From Streptomyces mangrovi (lineage in GTDB: Bacteria; Actinomycetota; Actinomycetes; Streptomycetales; Streptomycetaceae): DNA of 64,000 nucleotides. The translations under genes and the position numbers were made by a program. Numbering within the stretch: position 1 is the stretch's first letter; every line of letters starts with the position of its first letter. Positions 44,089 to 52,236 of the stretch are shown here, piece after piece. Location: NCBI RefSeq assembly GCF_900114215.1, contig NZ_FOSG01000019.1, forward strand, positions 1,375-65,374, in the 5' to 3' direction. Below the pieces are notes generated by a model. It was not told the origin of the DNA and did not search any database. It saw only the letters and a program-made list of their open reading frames with translations.

Positions 44089-45276
44089 GTGTCCAGCTCC
44101 GCCCCGCCCCCCTTCGATCCCGCCGACCCCCTCGGCCTGGACGATCTGCTCGCCCCCGAGGAGAAGGCGGTCCGCGACACCGTCCGCTCCTGGGCCGCCG
44201 ACCGGGTGATGCCGCACATCGCCGAGTGGTACGAGCGTGGCGAGCTGCCCGGCATCCGGGAGCTGGCCCGCGAACTCGGCTCGATCGGCGCCCTGGGCAT
44301 GTCGCTGGAGGGCTACGGCTGCGCGGGCGCGTCCGCCGTCCAGTACGGGCTGGCCTGTCTGGAGTTGGAGGCCGCAGACTCCGGCATCCGCTCACTGGTC
44401 TCGGTGCAGGGCTCGCTGGCCATGTACGCCATCCACCGCTACGGCTCCGAGGAGCAGAAGCAGCGGTGGCTGCCGCGCATGGCGTCCGGTGAGGCCATCG
44501 GCTGCTTCGGACTCACCGAGCCCGACCACGGCTCCGACCCGGCCGGGATGCGCACCCACGCCAAGCGGGACGGGGGCGACTGGGTGCTCAGCGGCCGCAA
44601 GATGTGGATCACCAACGGTTCGGTGGCCTCGGTCGCCGTCGTCTGGGCCCGCACCGACGAGGGCGTGCGCGGCTTCGTCGTGCCCACCGACACCCCCGGC
44701 TTCTCCGCGCCCGAGATCAGGCACAAGTGGTCCCTGCGCGCCTCGGTCACCAGCGAACTGGTCATGGACGGCGTACGGCTGCCCGCCGACGCGGTGCTGC
44801 CGGAGGTCACCGGGCTGCGCGGCCCGCTGAGCTGCCTGAACCACGCCCGCTACGGCATCGTCTGGGGCGCGATGGGCGCGGCCCGCTCCAGTTTCGAGGC
44901 GGCCCTCGGTTACGCGCGCACCCGCGAGCAGTTCGGCCGGCCGATCGGCGGCTTCCAGCTCACCCAGGCCAAGCTCGCCGACATGGCGCTGGAGCTGCAC
45001 AAGGGCATCCTGCTCGCCCACCACCTGGGGCGGCGGATGGACGCGGGCAGGCTGCGCCCCGAGCAGGTCAGCTTCGGCAAGCTCAACAACGTGCGCGAGG
45101 CGATCGAGATCTGCCGCACTTCCCGCACGATCCTGGGCGCCAACGGGATCTCCCTGGAGTACCCGGTGATGCGGCACGCCACGAACCTGGAGTCGGTGCT
45201 GACCTACGAGGGCACCGTGGAGATGCACCAACTGGTGCTGGGCAAGGCGCTCACCGGCGTCGACGCGTTCCGGTGA
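44089..45276 (+). CDS. gcdH: Acyl-CoA dehydrogenase, glutaryl-CoA dehydrogenase type
   Basis: The 395-residue protein fits glutaryl-CoA dehydrogenase: GYGCAGASAVQYGLACLELE, DSGIRSLVSVQGSL (with the substrate-carboxylate Arg), GCFGLTEPDHGSDPAGM, RKMWITNGSVA and the active-site Glu in LTYEGTVEMHQLVLGKALTG. These enzymes decarboxylate glutaryl-CoA to crotonyl-CoA in lysine and tryptophan breakdown. The start is GTG 44089, 41 bp after the MFS gene. A terminator follows. Confidence 0.88.
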   Translation: MSSSAPPPFDPADPLGLDDLLAPEEKAVRDTVRSWAADRVMPHIAEWYERGELPGIRELARELGSIGALGMSLEGYGCAGASAVQYGLACLELEAADSGIRSLVSVQGSLAMYAIHRYGSEEQKQRWLPRMASGEAIGCFGLTEPDHGSDPAGMRTHAKRDGGDWVLSGRKMWITNGSVASVAVVWARTDEGVRGFVVPTDTPGFSAPEIRHKWSLRASVTSELVMDGVRLPADAVLPEVTGLRGPLSCLNHARYGIVWGAMGAARSSFEAALGYARTREQFGRPIGGFQLTQAKLADMALELHKGILLAHHLGRRMDAGRLRPEQVSFGKLNNVREAIEICRTSRTILGANGISLEYPVMRHATNLESVLTYEGTVEMHQLVLGKALTGVDAFR

Positions 45277-45282
45277 GCGCCT

Positions 45283-45316
45283 TGACCTGTGCCGGTGCCG
45301 GCGCCGGCACAGGTCA
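45283..45316. terminator. Convergent terminator hairpin
   Basis: A 13-bp stem (45283-45295 with 45304-45316) lies between glutaryl-CoA dehydrogenase and the SepF gene and overlaps the SepF stop codon. Confidence 0.7.
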
Positions 45317-45754
45317 GCTCTGGTTGAAGAAGCCGTCGGGGCTGCGGCGCTCCTGGCCGCTGATCACCTGGTAGTCGGGAGGGGTCAGCAGGAAGACGCG
45401 CGTGGCCACCCGCTCGATCGAACCGCGCAGGCCGAAGGTCAGGCCGGCGGCGAAGTCGACGACCCGCTTGGCGTCGGCGGACTCCATGGCCGTGAGGTTC
45501 ACGATCACCGGGACGCCCTCCCGGAAGAGCTCGCCGATGCCCCGGGCGTCCCGGAAGCCGTCGGGGGTGACCGTCGCGATCCGGGTGCCCTGGTCCTGGG
45601 CGGTCTCGGCGGTCACGCGCACCCGAGGGTCGGTGACCCAGGCGTCACGGGCGTCCTCGGGCTCGGAACCCTCGGCGTACTCGTCGTCGTAGTAACGCAT
45701 CTCGCTGTCGTCGACGAGGCCCAGCCAGGCACTCGCCTTGCGCACCGATCCCAT
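45314..45754 (-). CDS. SepF-family cell-division protein paralogue
   Basis: The 146-residue protein ends in a SepF domain: IATVTPDGFRDARGIGELFREGVPVIVNLTAMESADAKRVVDFAAGLTFGLRGSIERVATRVFLLTPPDYQV. An N-terminal amphipathic helix (VRKASAWLGLVDD) matches the SepF membrane anchor. SepF bundles FtsZ and tethers it to the membrane. Streptomyces carries several copies, one in the main dcw cluster; this is a secondary copy. GAGAGGAGG precedes ATG 45754. Confidence 0.88.
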   Translation of the reverse strand: MGSVRKASAWLGLVDDSEMRYYDDEYAEGSEPEDARDAWVTDPRVRVTAETAQDQGTRIATVTPDGFRDARGIGELFREGVPVIVNLTAMESADAKRVVDFAAGLTFGLRGSIERVATRVFLLTPPDYQVISGQERRSPDGFFNQS

Positions 45755-46062
45755 GGACGCCTCCTCTCACATGCACGGTCCACCGTGTCTGGCAGCGCCT
45801 CCGCCGCGGGGCCCGCACCCCTATCGTCGTCCATGATGCTGACAACGCGCCAAACAGTTACCCGTTCCGCACGGGATTCGTGACGGTTCTGGTGCACAGG
45901 ACGCGCGTGGCGCGCCCCCGCGGCGAGGGCCGGGAGCCTGTAGGGGCGGTGACACGGCGCCGAACCGGGCGGCCCCGCCGGACGAGTGGTCACCAAGGGC
46001 ATACGGGTGAAGTGCCCGGTATCGTGACACCCACTCATACGTCAGGGGTAACGGGGGGAAAC
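45755..46062. other. Divergent intergenic region, SepF / DUF5685
   Basis: This 308-bp gap carries the two opposite promoters. I see no gene and no convincing promoter hexamers; AT-richer patches lie around 45835-45890 and 46010-46060. Confidence 0.4.
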
Positions 46063-47286
46063 TTGTTCGGCATCATCAGGCCATGCCGTCACCGGCTGGG
46101 CGAGCGGCTGCTGACCGCCTGGACCGCGCATCTGTGCGGGCTCTGCCTCGCGCTGCGCGGCGACCACGGCCAGTTCGCGCGCGTCGTCACCAACTACGAC
46201 GGGATCGTCGTCTCCGCGCTGACCGAGGCGCAGACACCGCGCCCGGCGAACGGCTCCGGCGTCCTGCGGCGTACCGCCGGCCCGTGCCCGCTGCGCGGTA
46301 TGCGCACCGCCTCCGTGGCCCGCGGCGAGGGCGCCCGGCTGGCCGCGACGGTGTCCCTGGTGCTGGCCTCCGTCAAGGTGCGCGACCATGTCGCCGACGG
46401 GGACGGGGCGATGGCGCGCCGTCCGGTCGCCGCGGCGGCCCGTAGGATCGCGGCCGGCTGGGACCGGGCGGGGGCGCGTACCGGCGCCGAACTGGGCTTC
46501 GACACCGCGGTGCTGACCGAGGCCGCCCTGCGGCAGCCGCTGGTGGAGGCCGCGACGGGCCCGGGCGGTTCGCTGGTGGCGGTCACCGAGCCGACCGAGG
46601 CCGCCACCGCCGCGGCCTTCGCCCACACCGCCCGTCTCGCCGGCCGGCCCGGCAACGTGGAGCCGCTTGCCGAGGCCGGGCGGCTCTTCGGACGGCTGGC
46701 GCATCTGCTGGACGCCGTCGAGGACCTGGCCGCCGACGAGGAGGCGGGTGCGTGGAATCCGATCGCCGTCACCGGCACCCCCCTGCCGGAGGTGCGCAGG
46801 CTGTGCGACGACGCCGTGCACGGCGTACGACTGGCTCTGCGGGACGTGGAGTTCGCGGACGAGGAGGGCGCCGAACTGGTGCGGGTGCTGCTGGGCCGTG
46901 AGGCGGGGCACGCGGTGGACCGGGCCTTCGCGGCGGCGCGCGTCCATCCGCCGCGTCCTGGGCACCCCGGCCCTCCGGGGCGTCCCGGAGGGCCGTTTCC
47001 CGGCCCGTCGCGCCGCCGGGGCGCGGTGGCCGGATGCATGGTGTGGACGGGGCTGCTGTGCACCGGTCAGATTTGCTGCCGCGAGGAGTACGAGGACCCC
47101 TGGTCGGGACACAGGCGCGAGGGCCTGTGTCGGTCCTGCGACTGCTGCGACTGCTCCGACTGCTGCGAGTGCTGCGGTGACTGTGGCAGGTGCTGCAACG
47201 GTTCGGGGGGATCGGGGGGTTCCGGCGGCTCGGGCGGTGGCGACGGGGGATGCGACTGCAACTGCGGTTGCGGAGGCTGCGACTGA
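46063..47286 (+). CDS. DUF5685-family protein with cysteine-rich tail
   Basis: The 407-residue protein starts with TTG and reads LFGIIRPCRHRLGERLLTAWTAHLCGLCLALRGDHGQFARVVTNYDG, the family opening with CRH and CGLC motifs. The body is alpha-helical. The last 60 residues hold about 18 Cys in clusters such as CDCCDCSDCCECCGDCGRCC and CDCNCGCGGC, separated by a Gly/Ser linker, resembling a metal-binding tail. TTG 46063 is chosen because homology begins there; an upstream extension is unlikely. Function is unknown. Confidence 0.8.
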   Translation: MFGIIRPCRHRLGERLLTAWTAHLCGLCLALRGDHGQFARVVTNYDGIVVSALTEAQTPRPANGSGVLRRTAGPCPLRGMRTASVARGEGARLAATVSLVLASVKVRDHVADGDGAMARRPVAAAARRIAAGWDRAGARTGAELGFDTAVLTEAALRQPLVEAATGPGGSLVAVTEPTEAATAAAFAHTARLAGRPGNVEPLAEAGRLFGRLAHLLDAVEDLAADEEAGAWNPIAVTGTPLPEVRRLCDDAVHGVRLALRDVEFADEEGAELVRVLLGREAGHAVDRAFAAARVHPPRPGHPGPPGRPGGPFPGPSRRRGAVAGCMVWTGLLCTGQICCREEYEDPWSGHRREGLCRSCDCCDCSDCCECCGDCGRCCNGSGGSGGSGGSGGGDGGCDCNCGCGGCD

Positions 47287-47354
47287 CGGCGTTTCACGTC
47301 CGTTATGCGGGGTGACCGGTGCGCTGAGCGATGCAACTTGGCGCAACGGCACCC

Positions 47355-47384
47355 TTGCGCGCACGGATCGAACATGTGAATACT
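47355..47384 (+). promoter_or_regulatory. Candidate promoter of first protease gene
   Basis: TTGCGC (47355-47360) and AATACT (47379-47384), 18 bases apart, lie about 110 bp upstream of the protease start in an AT-richer patch. Support is moderate to weak. Confidence 0.3.
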
Positions 47385-47492
47385 CCCTCCCGGTGCTTGT
47401 CAGGGACGCGTCGCACAGCGGGTCCCCGGCGGCTCCGCGTGCCCGCGCCCCATCGCGGGTTCCCCCCATTTCCTTCACAGGAGGAACAGCCA

Positions 47493-48392
47493 GTGAAGAC
47501 CGAGCGCACCTCCCCCCACGGCGCTTCCGCCAGACGAGGCCGCATCCGCCTGATCGCCGCGGCCTCCGCCGTCGTCGCCGCCGCGGCCATGGCCCTGCCG
47601 ACCTCGGCGAGCGCCGCCCCCACCCCCTCGCCCGCGGCCCAGGTCGCCATGGCGGACAAGGCGATGAAGACCGCGGACGTCGGCGGTACCGCCTGGTACA
47701 CCGACAAGGAGACCAACACCCTGGTCGTCACGGTGGACAGCACCGTCAGCAAGGCCGAGATAGCCAAGATCAAGAAGACCGCCGGCGCGGGCGCGGACGC
47801 CATCCGCATCGAGCGCACCCCGGGCAAGTTCAACAAGCTGGCCTCCGGTGGTGACGCCATCTACCGCAGCGGCGGCGGGCGCTGCTCGCTGGGCTTCAAC
47901 GTCCGCAGCAGCAACGGAACGCAGTACTTCCTGACCGCCGGCCACTGCACCGACGGCTACCCGTCCTGGTCCTCCAGCGCCGGCTACCTCGGGCCGACGG
48001 CCGGCTCCAGCTTCCCGGGCAACGACTACGGCATCGTCCGGCACGACAACTCGCAGTCCAAGCCGGGAACGGTCGGCAACCAGGACATCACCCGTGCCGC
48101 CAACCCGTCCGTGGGCCAGCGCGTTTACCGCCGCGGCAGCACCACCGGCACCCACAGCGGCAGCGTCACCGGTCTGAACGCCACGGTCAACTACGGCGGC
48201 GGCGACGTCGTCTACGGCATGATCCAGACCAACGTCTGCGCCGAGCCCGGCGACAGCGGCGGCCCGCTGTACTACGGCACCACCGCCTACGGCCTGACCT
48301 CCGGCGGCAGCGGCAACTGCACCTACGGCGGCACGACCTTCTTCCAGCCGGTCGTGGAGGCGCTGAACGCGTACGGCGTGAGCGTCTACTGA
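47493..48392 (+). CDS. Secreted S1-family serine protease (streptogrisin type)
   Basis: The 299-residue precursor has a signal peptide (hydrophobic VVAAAAMALPTSASA), a short pro-domain (GGTAWYTDKETNTLVVTVDSTV), and a mature chymotrypsin-fold domain starting near SGGDAIYRSG. The catalytic triad is His in LTAGHC, Asp in NDYGIV and Ser in EPGDSGGPL, and the domain closely resembles S. griseus proteases A and B. CAGGAGGAA precedes GTG 47493. Pro-domain removal should occur after KFNKL. It is secreted and probably degrades extracellular protein. Confidence 0.94.
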   Translation: MKTERTSPHGASARRGRIRLIAAASAVVAAAAMALPTSASAAPTPSPAAQVAMADKAMKTADVGGTAWYTDKETNTLVVTVDSTVSKAEIAKIKKTAGAGADAIRIERTPGKFNKLASGGDAIYRSGGGRCSLGFNVRSSNGTQYFLTAGHCTDGYPSWSSSAGYLGPTAGSSFPGNDYGIVRHDNSQSKPGTVGNQDITRAANPSVGQRVYRRGSTTGTHSGSVTGLNATVNYGGGDVVYGMIQTNVCAEPGDSGGPLYYGTTAYGLTSGGSGNCTYGGTTFFQPVVEALNAYGVSVY

Positions 48393-48406
48393 CCCCACCG
48401 CCTCAA

Positions 48407-48439
48407 GAGCCCCCGTCCGGCCGCGCCGGGCGGGGGCTC
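48407..48439 (+). terminator. Terminator hairpin after first protease
   Basis: A 15-bp stem with one G-T pair (48407-48421 with 48425-48439) and 3-base loop lies 15 bp after the stop. Confidence 0.75.
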
Positions 48440-48647
48440 CGCCGTGCCCGGCATACCCACTGGACGGGCCGGCCCGGCGTGCCGGACGGCGCCGGTGCGG
48501 AGATGATGACGGAGCCGGTCGTCACCCTCCGGTGCGGAGTGCGCACTGTGCGTGTGTAGCCCCGCCGGCCGAGGAAAGGATGACCGAGCCGGACATTCCT
48601 CCGGGGCCGCGCCCCCACAGGCGGCCCCACCCCCCACGGGAGGCACT

Positions 48648-49724
48648 GTGCTGAAACACCGACGGACACTCACGCGGCGCATCGCCATCGCGGGCGTGGG
48701 CGTGGCGGCGATGCTCTCCGCCCCCCTCGCCCCGGCGAGCGCGGACACCCCGGCCCCCGTCGCGCCCAGACCGCTCACCCCCACCGCCGCGGGGCAGCTG
48801 GCCTCGACCCTCGCCGGCGACCTCAAGGACGACATGGCGGGCGCCTACTACGACGCCGAGGGGCGCAAACTGGTGGTCAACGTCCTCAGCGGGGCGGGCG
48901 CGGAGAAGGTCCGGCAGGCCGGTGCCGAGCCCCGGATCGTCAAACACTCCCTCGCCCGGCTCGACGCCGTGCGGAAGGACCTCACGGCCAAGAGCGTCCC
49001 CGGCACCGCGCGCGCCGTCGACCACCGGCTCAACAAGGTCGTCGTCACCGCGGACAGCACGGTCGGGGGAGAGGAGCTGGCCGATCTGGAGAAGCGGGTG
49101 GCGGCGCAGGGCGGAATGGCGGTCCTCAGGCAGGCCGAGGGGGAATTCGCCCCCCTGGCCCTGGGCGGCGACGCGATCTGGCGCGGAGACGGCGCCCGCT
49201 GCTCACTCGGCTTCAACGTGGTCAGGAACGGCATGCCGTACTTCCTCACCGCGGGCCACTGCGCCCGGCTCTTCGACCGCTGGTCCGCCACCCGGTCCGG
49301 GCGGAGCGTCGGGATCACCGTGGCGAGCGAGTTCCCCGGTGACGACCACGCACTGGTGCGGTACACCACCCGTACGGACCACCGGAGCCGGGTGAACCTG
49401 TACAACGGGTCCAGCCACGCCATCACCCGGGCCGCCGACCCCATCGTCGGCCAGCAGGTGCGGCGCAGCGGCAGCACCACGAAGGTCCACGAGGGCGAGG
49501 TCACGGCGGTGAACGTCTCCGTGACCTATCCGCAGGGCAGGGTCGACGGGCTGATCCAGACCGACGTCTGCGCCGAGCCCGGCGACAGCGGCGGCCCGCT
49601 GTTCTCCGGCACCACCGGCCACGGCCTGACCTCCGGCGGACGCGGGGACTGCTCGCGGGGAGGCGAGACCTTCTACCAGCCGCTGGCCGAGGCGCTGCGC
49701 GACCACGGCGCCCGGATCGGCTGA
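48648..49724 (+). CDS. Secreted S1-family serine protease, long pro-domain
   Basis: The 358-residue precursor has a signal peptide (RRIAIAGVGVAAMLSAPLAPASA) and an extended alpha-lytic-type pro-region with two repeats (KLVVNVLSGAGAEKVRQAG, then KVVVTADSTVGGEELADLEKR). The mature protease domain starts near LGGDAIWRGD. The triad is His in FLTAGHC, Asp in GDDHALV and Ser in EPGDSGGPL. GTG 48648 has GGGAGG upstream. It is a tandem paralogue of the preceding gene, with a longer pro-domain than the first, as in streptogrisins C and D. Confidence 0.93.
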   Translation: MLKHRRTLTRRIAIAGVGVAAMLSAPLAPASADTPAPVAPRPLTPTAAGQLASTLAGDLKDDMAGAYYDAEGRKLVVNVLSGAGAEKVRQAGAEPRIVKHSLARLDAVRKDLTAKSVPGTARAVDHRLNKVVVTADSTVGGEELADLEKRVAAQGGMAVLRQAEGEFAPLALGGDAIWRGDGARCSLGFNVVRNGMPYFLTAGHCARLFDRWSATRSGRSVGITVASEFPGDDHALVRYTTRTDHRSRVNLYNGSSHAITRAADPIVGQQVRRSGSTTKVHEGEVTAVNVSVTYPQGRVDGLIQTDVCAEPGDSGGPLFSGTTGHGLTSGGRGDCSRGGETFYQPLAEALRDHGARIG

Positions 49725-49742
49725 CCGCCCCGCCCGCGGCAA

Positions 49743-49782
49743 CCGCCCGGCCCCGCCTCCGAAGGGAGACGGGGCCGGGCGG
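49743..49782. terminator. Convergent terminator hairpin
   Basis: A 13-bp perfect outer stem (49743-49755 with 49770-49782), extendable inward, lies between the second protease and asd. Confidence 0.75.
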
Positions 49783-49843
49783 TGGAGTGCGGGGCCGCGT
49801 ACCGGGCGACGCCGGCCGGTACCTGTCGAAGCGGCCCGCCGGA

Positions 49844-50872
49844 TCAGCGGGACTCGGCCGCGACCAGCTCCGCGATCTGGACGGCGTTGAGCGCCGCGCC
49901 CTTGCGGAGGTTGTCGCCGGCGCAGAACAGGGCCAGGCCGTGCTCGGCGGTCTCGTCGGCGCGGATGCGGCCCACGTAGGTCGGGTCCTGGCCGGCCGCC
50001 TGCTGCGGGGTGGGCACGTCGGAGAGGACCACGCCGGGGGCGCCCTCCAGCAGCTCCCGGGCGCGCTCGGGGCTGATCGGCCGCTCGAAGCGGGCGTTGA
50101 TCTGGAGGGAGTGGCCGGTGAAGACCGGCACGCGCACACAGGTGCCCGAGACCTTCAGCTCCGGGATGCCCAGGATCTTGCGGCTCTCGTTGCGGAGCTT
50201 GTGCTCCTCGTCGGTCTCGCCCAGCCCGTCGTCCACGATGGAGCCCGCCATCGGCAGCACGTTGAAGGCGATGGGCCGCACGTACTTGTCGGGCTCGGGG
50301 AACTCCACCGCGGAGCCGTCGAAGGTCAGGCGGGTGGCGTCGCCCTCGACCGCCTTGCGGGTCTGCTCGTCCAGCTCGGCCACGCCGGCCAGACCGCTGC
50401 CGGACACCGCCTGGTAGGTGGCCACGACCAGGGCGGTCAGCCCGGCCTCGGCGTGCAGCGGCCGCAGCACCGGCATGGCGGCCATGGTGGTGCAGTTGGG
50501 GTTGGCGATGATGCCCTTGGGGCGCTCGGCGGCGGCCTGCGGGTTCACCTCGGAGACCACCAGCGGGACCTCGGGGTCCAGCCGCCAGGCGGAGGAGTTG
50601 TCGATGACCACGGGTCCGGCCGCGGCCACCTTCGGGGCCAGGGCCTTCGAGGTCGAGCCGCCCGCGGAGAACAGCACGACGTCCAGCCCCGTGTAGTCGG
50701 CCGTGGCGGCGTCCTCGACGGTGATCTCGCCGCCCTTCCAGGGCAGAGTCCGTCCGGCCGAGCGAGCCGAGGCGAACAGCCGCAGCTGCTCCACCGGGAA
50801 GTCGCGCTCGGCCAGGATCTCGCGCATCACTGCACCGACCTGGCCGGTGGCTCCGACGATGCCGATTCTCAT
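49844..50872 (-). CDS. asd: Aspartate-semialdehyde dehydrogenase
   Basis: The 342-residue enzyme makes aspartate semialdehyde for lysine, threonine, methionine and diaminopimelate. It has the NADP-binding start RIGIVGATGQVGAVMREIL, the active-site Cys in ANPNCTTMAAMPVLRPL near residue 129 and the later GHSLQINARFERPISP. It is alone rather than next to lysC, so it may be a secondary copy, which the window cannot settle. An upstream in-frame extension of 24 codons is rejected. Confidence 0.93.
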   Translation of the reverse strand: MRIGIVGATGQVGAVMREILAERDFPVEQLRLFASARSAGRTLPWKGGEITVEDAATADYTGLDVVLFSAGGSTSKALAPKVAAAGPVVIDNSSAWRLDPEVPLVVSEVNPQAAAERPKGIIANPNCTTMAAMPVLRPLHAEAGLTALVVATYQAVSGSGLAGVAELDEQTRKAVEGDATRLTFDGSAVEFPEPDKYVRPIAFNVLPMAGSIVDDGLGETDEEHKLRNESRKILGIPELKVSGTCVRVPVFTGHSLQINARFERPISPERARELLEGAPGVVLSDVPTPQQAAGQDPTYVGRIRADETAEHGLALFCAGDNLRKGAALNAVQIAELVAAESR

Positions 50873-51055
50873 GGGGCTCCTTCTGTCGTGCGTGTCCCGC
50901 TGCGTCAACCCTCTACCCTGCCCTGCCGGACGGGAGGGTGCCAATTTCTGTGGTCCACCTCACGCTCGTGGCGGTGGGCGCACACGGCGGTGGCGGCCGC
51001 CTCACGGCGACCGCCACCTTCACTGTGCGAGATCGTCGGATGCCCGGGGCGCGGG

Positions 51056-52015
51056 TCAGCGCAGCGGGCAGCTGCCGCGGTACTCCTCGATCTGGAAGTC
51101 GGGCCGCGGCAGCGGGCACAGGAACTGCTCGTAACGGGTGTCGTTGTCCACGAACCGCTTGAGCCAGGAGATGCTGTACTTCGCGATCTCGGTGTCCGAG
51201 GTGTTCGGCGCGAAGTGCGTGGCGTTGTTGAGCTCCATGTACGCCCGGTTGGTGGTGGACGGCAGGCTCTCGTAGAAGGGCTCGGCGTGGGAGCGCACCG
51301 GGGCGATGCTGTCGCCGTCGGCGCCGACGATGAAGGTCGGGACGGTGATCTCGCGCCAGGTCTTGTCGAGGTTCCAGGGGGTGAGCGGGATCGCGGCCTT
51401 CAGGGAGGGCCGTTCCTTGGCGGCCTCCAGGCTGCCTCCGCCGCCCATGGAGTGCCCCATGACGGCCAGGCGGCTGCTGTCGACGCGGCCGCGGACCGAG
51501 CTGCGCTGGGTCAGGTAGTCCAGCGCGGCCAGCAGCTGGTCGCCGCGGCTGCCGGGCTGGTCGAACCGGGTGTTGGTGTCGATGGTGAAGACCACGAAGC
51601 CCTGCGAGGCCAGGCGGGGCCCGTACCAGGCCATGGTGGACTGGTCGGCGGTGTAACCGGGCGAGATCGCGACCGCGCCGAAGGTGCCGTCGCTGGTGGT
51701 GGTCGGGTAGTAGATCGTCCCGCCGCCGAAGCCGGACACCAGGGAGGACACCCGGTCCTCGGAGACGGAGTAGGGGCCGCGGACGGCCTCGATGCTCCGC
51801 TCGGTCGGGTCCGGACCGCGCTCGTAGGGGTTCTCGGCGGCCTGGACGGCGGCCGGCGCGGCACCGGAGTCCTGGGTGGCCTGGGCGGTGGGAAGGGCGA
51901 CGCCCACACCGCCCAGGACCATGGCCAGGGCCACGCCCAGCTTCGTCAGGCGGTGGGGGGCGCGGCGGTGTCTGGTGGCCGTGCCCGGGGTCGTGTCGTG
52001 CTGCTGCGGCTCCAT
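51056..52015 (-). CDS. Secreted cutinase / polyester hydrolase (PET-hydrolase type I-like)
   Basis: The 319-residue precursor has a signal peptide (KLGVALAMVLGGVGVALPTAQA) and a mature domain starting near AENPYERGPDPTERSIEA, which closely matches Thermobifida cutinases as I remember them. The triad is Ser in GHSMGGGG, Asp in VGADGDSIAP and His in NATHFAPN. The oxyanion Tyr (SPGYTADQS), the Met after Ser and Trp (LTPWNLDKTW) are kept, and a C-terminal Cys pair (FLCPLPRP, GSCPLR) should form a disulfide. A Ca-binding Asp of the Thermobifida enzymes appears as Asn. It probably hydrolyses cutin-like or synthetic polyesters. Confidence 0.85.
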   Translation of the reverse strand: MEPQQHDTTPGTATRHRRAPHRLTKLGVALAMVLGGVGVALPTAQATQDSGAAPAAVQAAENPYERGPDPTERSIEAVRGPYSVSEDRVSSLVSGFGGGTIYYPTTTSDGTFGAVAISPGYTADQSTMAWYGPRLASQGFVVFTIDTNTRFDQPGSRGDQLLAALDYLTQRSSVRGRVDSSRLAVMGHSMGGGGSLEAAKERPSLKAAIPLTPWNLDKTWREITVPTFIVGADGDSIAPVRSHAEPFYESLPSTTNRAYMELNNATHFAPNTSDTEIAKYSISWLKRFVDNDTRYEQFLCPLPRPDFQIEEYRGSCPLR

Positions 52016-52175
52016 GCTGACCCTTTCCAGGTGTGTGAGGGGTGACCTTCTGGGGTCGGACGGATGCATCGTGGTGCCGGAGCACGCGGCTCCGCATCGG
52101 TGAAACCGCCGGTTCCCGCCGGGACCGGGTGTGGGCGCGGCGGGCATCGCGGGCGCGGCTGCGGGGCCATTGACG

Positions 52176-52187
52176 TACCGGCCGGTA
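52176..52187. promoter_or_regulatory. Palindrome TACCGGCCGGTA in divergent promoter region
   Basis: A perfect 12-bp palindrome of TetR-operator style lies between the divergent polyesterase and acyl-CoA dehydrogenase genes. Its owner is unknown. Confidence 0.4.
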
Positions 52188-52198
52188 TGCCGCGAGGA

Positions 52199-52212
52199 TA
52201 AGCAAGCGCTTA
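52199..52212. promoter_or_regulatory. Inverted repeat TAAGC-N4-GCTTA upstream of acyl-CoA dehydrogenases
   Basis: This 14-bp inverted repeat sits 24 bp before the first acyl-CoA dehydrogenase start. TAAGC-type half-sites are used by TetR-family regulators of fatty-acid genes in actinobacteria; no such regulator is adjacent, so the assignment is inference. Confidence 0.45.
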
Positions 52213-52236
52213 GTCGTGGCCCGTGAAGGAGATCCC

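Noticed and set aside
41753..44395. 880-residue minus-strand frame opposite the MFS gene
   Set aside because: It is a shadow of the transporter gene, and its sequence is low-complexity Arg/Gln/His without family features.
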